A stretch of 12,150 bases of DNA from Bacteroidota bacterium (GTDB lineage Bacteria > Bacteroidota > Bacteroidia > CAMBQF01). Shown piece by piece: positions 6,935-12,150 of the stretch. The translations under genes were made by a program, and so were the position numbers. Location: positions 1 through 12,150 of the forward strand of contig JAIXUZ010000255.1 in the NCBI GenBank assembly GCA_027483285.1, read 5' to 3'. Each line of letters begins with the position of its first letter. Within the stretch, counting starts at the first letter, position 1. Under the pieces are notes generated by a model. That model saw nothing but the letters and a program-made list of their open reading frames with translations. It was not told the origin of the DNA and ran no database searches.

Positions 6935-8589
6935 TTAGCCGAGGTTTTAACAAGCTTACGTACCACAACATCATTACTGTTGGTTGCCATACGCAGGAAG
7001 AAAACACCATTGGGCAGGCCGCTTATATCACCTTCTATTTGTTGCATGCCGGGTAGCATTTGGCCACTGTAAATACCCATTACGCGCTGGCCAAGAGCAT
7101 TGAATAAATCGGCAGTAACATAGGCGCCGGTATTAAGCGCAAAATTAGTGGTAAATTGACCATTGGTAGGGTTTGGCCTAACGTGTACACCACCTACAAT
7201 AGGGTTTTCTGTAACCGGTAGCGGGTTTTCAGAAATGATGATTTTGTTGGCGCCAACTATATAGCTTTGGTTGGTAAACACGCGGTTTGTTGGGCTAATG
7301 GTTACGTTGCGTATAGCCTCCATTAGCAGGCCGGGAGCATCAACCATAATGTTATACGTACCATCTGGCACACCTGAAAAATGGAATTTACCCTCAGTAT
7401 TGGTTAGTTCAAAACCGTAAACTTTATTATCGCTTTGGCTTACCAAATAAACGTGTGCGCCTACGTATGGAATACTACCCGATTTTGATGTTTTGAATAT
7501 TTCGCCGCTGTTGCCAATGGTGCCGGTAATATCGCCCAGGCCATTATTTAGCACCATTAGCTGCATATCTAAATCGTAGTTAGTGCAAGGTGCCGAAATA
7601 ATAGTGGCATCGCTCCACATGTATACACTATCAAAATAGGTAGGGTAAGTGCCGGGATGCAATAGAGTATCGAGGGTAACACGTAAATTATATGCGCCAG
7701 ATGTAACGTTTGCAAAGGTGTAGCTGCCGTTAACAATAGGTTGTGCATCAATCAGCGGGGCAACGGTAGAGTCTGTATTAAAGCCAAACAATTCGGCTAC
7801 GCCACCTTGGGCGGGCTGGCCCAGGTGGTTTACATTACCTGTTAGCGATTGGGTGTTTGATGCATTGGCTTTTAAAAATACCCCTGAATCGAAAATACCA
7901 TCGCCAACGTCGCCAATGGCTATGGTAAGGGTGTACACCACGCCTGAGTCGGCATAAAACTGGGCAGTAAGTGGCACAGTATAGCCATCGTATTGCAGGC
8001 CGGTGCCGTTAGTGTTATCTACATAAAAGCTGCTATTGGTAATAGAATTGACATTGTCAATAGAAACAGGTATTTGTGTACCGGGAATAAGGGCAATATT
8101 TTGGCTGGGTACACCGTTTGACTGTATAAAAAAGCCAAAAATATCGTTATAGCCAGCGTTTACAAACTCAGGAAATTCTTCAGAAGCAAAAATATAATCG
8201 ACAGTTACGTTACCTGAATAGGCTGTTTGAAAATTGAAAGTTAGCCATGTAGCATCGTACGTAAAAGTACCGGGCAAAAGGTATTGGTTTAGCTGGCTGT
8301 TGCCACCTAAGGCATTGTCATTGCCCAGGCTGGTATTGTCATTAATGCCCTGCGCGTTTATAGCCTGGCCGGTGGTAATTAAAATACCATCGCCAAAGCC
8401 GGGAAAGTTGGTATATGCGGCCGATGTGCCCTGGCCTGCATTGTATGTTACGTTGGATATTTGCACACAGTTGCCACCCAAAATAGTAGGGATAAGCTGC
8501 TGCCAGTTTGCGGCAGTGTCTACCACCAGTTGGCTTTTGGCTGAAGTGATTACTAATAAGGCACTTAGTAGCGTAAAAAGTTTTTTCAT
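6931..8589 (-). CDS. Secreted choice-of-anchor L protein with T9SS type A sorting domain
   Basis: The 552-residue protein has a signal peptide (1-19, ending AKSQ). Residues about 25-245 form a choice-of-anchor L domain. Its signature parts are visible: DGILITTG, then VDYIFASEEFPEFVNAGYNDIFGFFI (130-155), IALIPGTQIPVSIDNVN and IAIGDVGDGIFDSGVFLKA. Two Ig-like or carboxypeptidase-regulatory-like beta domains follow (about 247-305 and 353-432, with GKFHFSGVPDGTYNI). The C-terminal about 85 residues are a T9SS type A sorting domain: RPNPTNGQFTTNF, LFNALGQRVM, ISGLPNGVFFLRM and VVVRKLVK. It should cross the outer membrane through T9SS and be attached to or released from the cell surface. Choice-of-anchor L marks surface proteins but gives no enzymatic role. 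A good own promoter lies just upstream. Confidence 0.95.
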   Translation of the reverse strand: MKKLFTLLSALLVITSAKSQLVVDTAANWQQLIPTILGGNCVQISNVTYNAGQGTSAAYTNFPGFGDGILITTGQAINAQGINDNTSLGNDNALGGNSQLNQYLLPGTFTYDATWLTFNFQTAYSGNVTVDYIFASEEFPEFVNAGYNDIFGFFIQSNGVPSQNIALIPGTQIPVSIDNVNSITNSSFYVDNTNGTGLQYDGYTVPLTAQFYADSGVVYTLTIAIGDVGDGIFDSGVFLKANASNTQSLTGNVNHLGQPAQGGVAELFGFNTDSTVAPLIDAQPIVNGSYTFANVTSGAYNLRVTLDTLLHPGTYPTYFDSVYMWSDATIISAPCTNYDLDMQLMVLNNGLGDITGTIGNSGEIFKTSKSGSIPYVGAHVYLVSQSDNKVYGFELTNTEGKFHFSGVPDGTYNIMVDAPGLLMEAIRNVTISPTNRVFTNQSYIVGANKIIISENPLPVTENPIVGGVHVRPNPTNGQFTTNFALNTGAYVTADLFNALGQRVMGIYSGQMLPGMQQIEGDISGLPNGVFFLRMATNSNDVVVRKLVKTSAN

Positions 8590-8606
8590 AGTATTAGCTT
8601 ATCTAC

Positions 8607-8637
8607 CAAAGATAAGTAATTACATTAAAACAAACAA
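8607..8637 (-). promoter_or_regulatory. Promoter of the T9SS cargo gene
   Basis: On the minus strand TTG (8637-8635) is followed after 20 bases by TATCTTTG (8614-8607). Both boxes and the spacing match the Bacteroidota vegetative consensus. It lies between the der stop and the ATG at 8589, leaving a leader of only about 10-12 bases. The cargo gene can therefore be transcribed independently of der. Confidence 0.7.
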
Positions 8638-8652
8638 GCACAAGGGTAAAAC

Positions 8653-10008
8653 CTACTTTTTGCGGAAGAAGATAGTGATGGGAACACCTTTAAAATCGAA
8701 CTTTTCGCGCATTTGGTTTTCTAAGAAACGTTTGTACGGGTCTTTGATATACTGCGGAAGGTTACAGAAAAAGGCGAATGCCGGATACGCCAACGGCATT
8801 TGGGTAATGTATTTAATTTTGATGTACTTGCCTTTGTTGGCAGGTGGCGGGGTATGCTCTATAATAGGCAGCAGTGCATCGTTAAGCTTGCGGGTGGCAA
8901 TGCGCTTAGTCCTGTTGTTGTAAACCTCTTGCGCGGTTTCTATAGCCTTTAAAATGCGTGTTTTTTCGGTAGCAGAGGTAAAGATTACAGGGAAGTCGAC
9001 AAAAGGAGCGGTAAGCTTTTTAATGGCGGCTTCGTATTCTTTAGGGGTATTGCTGGTTTTGTTTGGTACAAGGTCCCACTTGTTTACCAGCAGCACCAAG
9101 CCTTTGTTATTGCGGTGGGCCAGCCAAAGGATGTTTAAGTCCTGGCTTTCAAAACCCTGCGTTGCGTCAATCATAAGGATACACACATCGCAATCTTCAA
9201 TAGCGCGAACAGAACGCATTACGCTGTAAAACTCCAAATCTTCGTGCACCTTGGCCTTGCGGCGTAAACCGGCCGTATCAACCAACATTACATTATGCCC
9301 GTAAGCATTGTAAATAGTGTCGATAGTGTCGCGGGTGGTGCCTGCAATATCAGTAACAATATTGCGGTCGAAACCCATAAGGGCATTTATAATAGACGAT
9401 TTGCCGACATTTGGCCTGCCAACAATGGCAAACTTAGGCAGCTCTTCTTTTTCTTTAGGAATAGGGTTGCCATCATCATCAGTACCAAAATCTTCGTACT
9501 CAATAGGCGGGGCGGGCTTAAGGTTTTTTACAATCTCGTCGCAAAGTTCACCTGTACCGCTACCGTTGATAGATGAAAGAGGGAATGGGTCGCCAAGTCC
9601 AAGGCCATAAAATTCGGCAGCTTGGGCAATACGTGCGTTATTGTCAACTTTGTTTACAACCAACAGCACAGGCTTTTTGCTACGGCGGATAACGTTTGCA
9701 ACGTCTTCATCCATAGGGGTAATACCTTCTTCGCAGTCAACCACAAAAATCAGTATATCAGCTTCGTCAACGGCTATTTGCACCTGTTTACGAATTTCGC
9801 CCTCAAAAATATCTTCAGAGCCCATAATGTAGCCACCGGTATCAATAAGAGTAAAGTCGCGCCCGTTCCACTCGGCAGTACCGTAATGGCGGTCGCGGGT
9901 AACGCCCGAAATCGAATCGACAATGGCCTTGCGGCTCTCTGTTAATCGGTTAAACAGGGTGCTTTTACCCACATTTGGGCGTCCTACTATGGCTACTATA
10001 TCACTCAA
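8653..10008 (-). CDS. der: Ribosome biogenesis GTPase Der (EngA), TTG start
   Basis: Der is an essential double GTPase that assists maturation of the 50S ribosomal subunit. The first G domain shows GRPNVGKS (9-16), DTGG (56-59) and NKVD (119-122). The second shows GRPNVGKS (197-204), DTAG (244-247) and NKWD (309-312). Between them lies an acidic linker (about 166-190). The C-terminal KH-like domain (about 365-451) contains KIKYITQMPLAYPAFAFFCN and ends in a basic tail. At 451 residues the length is normal. The start must be TTG: the frame has a stop 15 bases further upstream, no ATG lies between, and the family N-terminus begins at exactly this SDIVAIVGRPNVGKS. A TATCTTTG box lies at 10030-10037. 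It is divergent from the glycosyltransferase gene. Confidence 0.97.
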   Translation of the reverse strand: MSDIVAIVGRPNVGKSTLFNRLTESRKAIVDSISGVTRDRHYGTAEWNGRDFTLIDTGGYIMGSEDIFEGEIRKQVQIAVDEADILIFVVDCEEGITPMDEDVANVIRRSKKPVLLVVNKVDNNARIAQAAEFYGLGLGDPFPLSSINGSGTGELCDEIVKNLKPAPPIEYEDFGTDDDGNPIPKEKEELPKFAIVGRPNVGKSSIINALMGFDRNIVTDIAGTTRDTIDTIYNAYGHNVMLVDTAGLRRKAKVHEDLEFYSVMRSVRAIEDCDVCILMIDATQGFESQDLNILWLAHRNNKGLVLLVNKWDLVPNKTSNTPKEYEAAIKKLTAPFVDFPVIFTSATEKTRILKAIETAQEVYNNRTKRIATRKLNDALLPIIEHTPPPANKGKYIKIKYITQMPLAYPAFAFFCNLPQYIKDPYKRFLENQMREKFDFKGVPITIFFRKK

Positions 10009-10029
10009 ACTATATATTTTTTAAGGCTG

Positions 10030-10037
10030 CAAAGATA
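10030..10037 (-). promoter_or_regulatory. Candidate -7 promoter box of der
   Basis: The minus strand reads TATCTTTG, the same box as before the T9SS cargo and secreted-protein genes, about 21 bases before the TTG start. No TTG is found at the expected -33 spacing, so only the -7 part is supported. Confidence 0.5.
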
Positions 10038-10153
10038 GAAAAACAAGCCGGATTGGTAGATTATATATTCAATAGGGCTATTTTCGTGCCCTGTATAGGC
10101 ATTGGCAGGCTGCAATTTTGTAGTGGTGCAGTGTATATGCAGGCAAATAAAAA

Positions 10154-11254
10154 ATGCAGCCAACCCCCACCATATTAGTTGCCCCCTTAAACTGGGGTTT
10201 GGGCCATGCAACACGTTGTATACCTATTATAAACAGCCTGTTAGGTAAGGGTTGTAAGGTAATTATAGCCTCGTCAGAGCGGCCATACTATTTGCTTAAG
10301 CAGGAATTTCCGAAACTGGAACATATTTATTTTCCAAACTACGAGATAGAATACCCTGAAAACGAGAATATGGCGGTAACCCTGCTGCGCAAAGGGCCCG
10401 AGATGTATTGGGAGACGCTGAAGGAAAACCGCCGCTTGCAACAGCTTATTTGGGAGCATAACATACGTGGCGTTATTGCCGACAATCGTTTTGGGTTTTA
10501 CAATAGCCGCATACCTACCGTGTTTTTGGCGCACCAGCTTGACCTACACATGACAGATGGGTTTGCCTGGTTAAAGCCCATTGCCAATGGGTTGAATCTT
10601 AAATACGCACGCAAATTCAGCCGGATATGGGTGCCCGATTTTGACGGAGCGCCTAACTTAACGGGTGAGCTTTCTCATTTTGAAGGGCTGCCGCGTACAG
10701 CAAGGTATGTTGGGCCATTATCGAGGTTTGCTGGTGTTGAGGTTGAAAGAACAGGTACTTTTAGCGGGTATGATGTGCTGATAACCATGAGCGGCCCCGA
10801 GCCGCAACTCACCCTGCTGGAAAACAGGCTTACGGAACAAGTTATAAACCTGCCCTATAAAACCCTTATGGTGGTTGGCAAAATCGAGGAAGGGACGGAT
10901 AGGGTAGAGGTAGCGCCTAATGTGCATAAAGTTGCCCACCTGCCTGCCCATGCTATGCAAGAGGCTATGCTGGCGGTTGAGTATATTGTTTGCCGTTCGG
11001 GGTACTCTACCATTATGGATTTGGCAGCATTGGGCCTTAAGGCGGCATTTATACCTACACCCGGCCAACCTGAGCAGGAATACCTTGCTGAAACTTATCA
11101 GCAAAAAGGCTTTGCACCCTACGCAACTCAAGCCAATGTTGACTTAAAAACCCTGCTGGCTGAATATGATAATTACAAAGGTTTTGCAGACTTTAAAAGC
11201 GATTTGGGTTTATTGGATAGTGCTGTAGATGAGTTTTTGGGGTTGGTTAAATAA
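10154..11254 (+). CDS. GT-B fold glycosyltransferase, MurG-like
   Basis: The 366-residue protein has the two-domain GT-B layout. The N-terminal domain opens with a first beta strand and nucleotide-sugar family motif (ILVAPLNWGLGHATRCIPII, 7-26), comparable to the glycine-rich GHxxR loop of MurG and related UDP-sugar transferases. The C-terminal domain, from about 205, ends in RSGYSTIMDLAALGLKAAFIPTPGQPEQEYLA (281-312). This is the donor-binding GT28 C-terminal motif, with the conserved Q-E positions. No signal peptide or membrane span is visible, so it is a cytoplasmic or membrane-surface enzyme. The shorter N-domain and divergent sequence argue against MurG itself. Donor and acceptor are unknown, and no cell-wall or lipopolysaccharide gene cluster surrounds it. 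The leader shared with der (145 bases) holds no clear plus-strand promoter. Confidence 0.85.
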   Translation: MQPTPTILVAPLNWGLGHATRCIPIINSLLGKGCKVIIASSERPYYLLKQEFPKLEHIYFPNYEIEYPENENMAVTLLRKGPEMYWETLKENRRLQQLIWEHNIRGVIADNRFGFYNSRIPTVFLAHQLDLHMTDGFAWLKPIANGLNLKYARKFSRIWVPDFDGAPNLTGELSHFEGLPRTARYVGPLSRFAGVEVERTGTFSGYDVLITMSGPEPQLTLLENRLTEQVINLPYKTLMVVGKIEEGTDRVEVAPNVHKVAHLPAHAMQEAMLAVEYIVCRSGYSTIMDLAALGLKAAFIPTPGQPEQEYLAETYQQKGFAPYATQANVDLKTLLAEYDNYKGFADFKSDLGLLDSAVDEFLGLVK

Positions 11255-11276
11255 AGTAATTTTTTTCTTAACTTTA
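11243..11276 (+). promoter_or_regulatory. Weak candidate promoter before the membrane protein
   Basis: TTG (11243-11245) lies 23 bases before TAACTTTA (11269-11276), which has one mismatch to TAnnTTTG. The TTG is inside the end of the glycosyltransferase gene. A start near 11283 would place the hairpin at 11283-11305 at the very beginning of the transcript. Confidence 0.3.
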
Positions 11277-11282
11277 CGATGC

Positions 11283-11305
11283 AACAATTGCTATAGTGCA
11301 TTGTT
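11283..11305 (+). other. Hairpin in the leader of the membrane protein gene
   Basis: AACAAT (11283-11288) plus GC (11290-11291) pair with GC (11298-11299) plus ATTGTT (11300-11305). This gives an 8-bp stem with one bulged T and a 6-base loop. The GTG at 11296, the first start codon of the frame, lies inside this stem, which favours the ATG at 11320. Confidence 0.4.
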
Positions 11306-11319
11306 ATATTAAAAATAGT

Positions 11320-12069
11320 ATGAGTATGAATTTTAGTCCCGTTAACTTAAAAGATGAGTTGGCGCAAATCAGCAAAGCCAACCCAACCCCCAACCAGCTT
11401 ATTGATGATGTAAACGCCTGGCTTAGCCAACAGGCTAATGCTGAAGAGCAGGCATTGCAAAAGTTCCCTAACCATAGCGGCATTACGTTCGGCACTGCTG
11501 AAGTAGGCTTTCAATTTGACATGAACCAGGCATACAGCAGGGAGCATATTAAAGAAATTTGCTTGCGTTTCAGGCTGCGTTTTTTACCGTCGGAAATGTA
11601 TAAAGGCTCCCTGCCATACGCGGCGGTTACTGCCATTACACAGTTTGAAAACAAGTTTGCCCAAGGCGACAAAAAGCAATACTACATTGTAGCGCCTGCC
11701 GAGTTTTTTAAGTTACAGGACCGCTTTTCTGATCCCTTGCTATTTGCTAAGCTTAGCGATGGTACATACTACCTGCTACACCAGTGGGGCGATGATTTTA
11801 AACCCTACAAGCAAGCCATGGTTTACCCCATGCGTAACGAGAAAACACTGGCTGTAACCGCAGTAGCCATTGCCGGATTAATAACATTGGTATGTGCTTT
11901 TGCTGGGCTTTTTAGCGTAGAGGAATATAACATCGGCGCCCTGTATGCACGCTATATTGGCCTGTTTGCTTTTAGTACGTCGTTTATATTTGTAAGCAGC
12001 ATTATATACGGACTGGTTACCTACCGCGACCTTAGCGAGGATACGTGGAATAGCCGGTTTTTTAACTAA
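11320..12069 (+). CDS. Conserved-looking protein with two C-terminal membrane helices, function unknown
   Basis: From the ATG at 11320 the protein has 249 residues. The first about 170 form a soluble domain with no signal peptide. It begins with a polar helical part (about 10-48). It continues with a mixed alpha/beta part containing RFRLRFLPSEMYKGSLPYAA (83-102), YYIVAPAEFFKLQDRFSDPLLFAKL and GTYYLLHQWGDDF (148-160). The phrase order 'FLP..YKG..PY', 'IVAP.EFF', 'DPLLFA', 'YYL.H.WG.D' looks like a conserved uncharacterised Bacteroidota family I have seen but cannot name. Two membrane helices follow, about 176-198 and 209-234, joined by a short loop, so N- and C-terminus are on the same side, probably the cytoplasm. 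The ATG at 11326 is also possible. The gene lies 65 bases after the glycosyltransferase and may share its transcript. Confidence 0.8.
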   Translation: MSMNFSPVNLKDELAQISKANPTPNQLIDDVNAWLSQQANAEEQALQKFPNHSGITFGTAEVGFQFDMNQAYSREHIKEICLRFRLRFLPSEMYKGSLPYAAVTAITQFENKFAQGDKKQYYIVAPAEFFKLQDRFSDPLLFAKLSDGTYYLLHQWGDDFKPYKQAMVYPMRNEKTLAVTAVAIAGLITLVCAFAGLFSVEEYNIGALYARYIGLFAFSTSFIFVSSIIYGLVTYRDLSEDTWNSRFFN

Positions 12070-12150
12070 GTTCACAGTTCCCTGTTCCCGGTTGCCAGTA
12101 TTTAAATTAAGTTAGCTAAAATTTTGCCGGGAACCGGCAACTGACAACCG
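12070..12150. repeat. Degenerate 7-bp tandem repeats in two inverted arms
   Basis: Arm 1 (12070-12097) consists of four direct heptads: GTTCACA, GTTCCCT, GTTCCCG and GTTGCCA. Arm 2 (12128-12148) consists of three heptads in the opposite orientation; read on the minus strand they are GTTGTCA, GTTGCCG and GTTCCCG. The 30-base spacer (12098-12127) is very AT-rich. The arms can pair into an imperfect hairpin, with an exact 8-bp match of GTTCCCGG (12084-12091) to CCGGGAAC (12127-12134). The array probably continues past the window edge. It may act as a terminator for the membrane protein or be a dispersed intergenic repeat. Confidence 0.65.

Noticed and set aside
7000..8589. Repetitive-looking beta domains in the T9SS cargo as tandem DNA repeats
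   Set aside because: The two Ig-like domains resemble each other only in fold; I see no nucleotide-level tandem repeat.
8234..8923. Plus-strand ORF of 229 codons opposite the T9SS cargo and der genes
   Set aside because: It spans the end of der, the intergenic promoter and the start of the cargo gene, all well supported on the other strand. Its product shows no recognisable domain.
11296..11319. GTG start giving an 8-residue longer membrane protein
   Set aside because: The codon lies inside the leader hairpin, and the extra residues (HCYIKNS) look unlike the rest. ATG at 11320 is the more usual choice.
1..12150. CRISPR array, insertion sequence, prophage, toxin-antitoxin pair, tRNA or rRNA
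   Set aside because: I looked for spaced direct repeats, transposase or integrase motifs, small overlapping gene pairs and cloverleaf-like segments in the gaps, and found none.

Overview
The window looks like an ordinary chromosomal segment from a member of the Bacteroidota, probably a Chitinophagales/Sphingobacteriales-type organism (inference). Three things support this. One protein combines a choice-of-anchor L domain with a C-terminal type IX secretion (T9SS) sorting domain. Several genes are preceded by the Bacteroidota promoter -7 box TAnnTTTG, three times as TATCTTTG. There are almost no Shine-Dalgarno sequences. No phage, transposon, CRISPR array, tRNA or rRNA is visible.

Left block (1-2631, minus strand). 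A secreted protein with an Ig-like fold and an acidic tail (2095-2631) ends in a strong intrinsic terminator. Next comes a unit read leftwards: an exported, probably outer-membrane protein (1245-1985), then lipA (lipoyl synthase, 356-1240) only 4 bases later, then an incomplete small protein running off the left edge. The long form of the exported-protein ORF would start upstream of the terminator hairpin, so the shorter GTG start at 1985 is preferred.

Centre (2632-6934). A 417-base gene-free region holds promoter elements, palindromes and an unusual pair of interleaved inverted repeats. It is followed by a tight plus-strand cluster of a PolX-type protein, an M3 oligoendopeptidase and RecX. 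In the PolX protein the PHP nuclease domain looks complete, but all three polymerase catalytic aspartates appear to be replaced. It is therefore probably a PHP phosphoesterase carried on a dead polymerase scaffold.

Right block (6931-12150). The T9SS cargo protein (6931-8589) converges on recX and shares the bases of the stop codons. Der, the double GTPase of ribosome assembly, lies upstream of it on the same strand and starts with TTG. Divergent from der are a MurG-like GT-B glycosyltransferase and a conserved-looking protein with two C-terminal membrane helices. The right edge enters an array of degenerate 7-bp repeats arranged as two inverted arms.

Most of the window is housekeeping. The items most worth a second look are the polymerase-dead PolX, the interleaved inverted repeat at 2816-2841, the heptad-repeat element at 12070-12148, and four proteins I cannot name.
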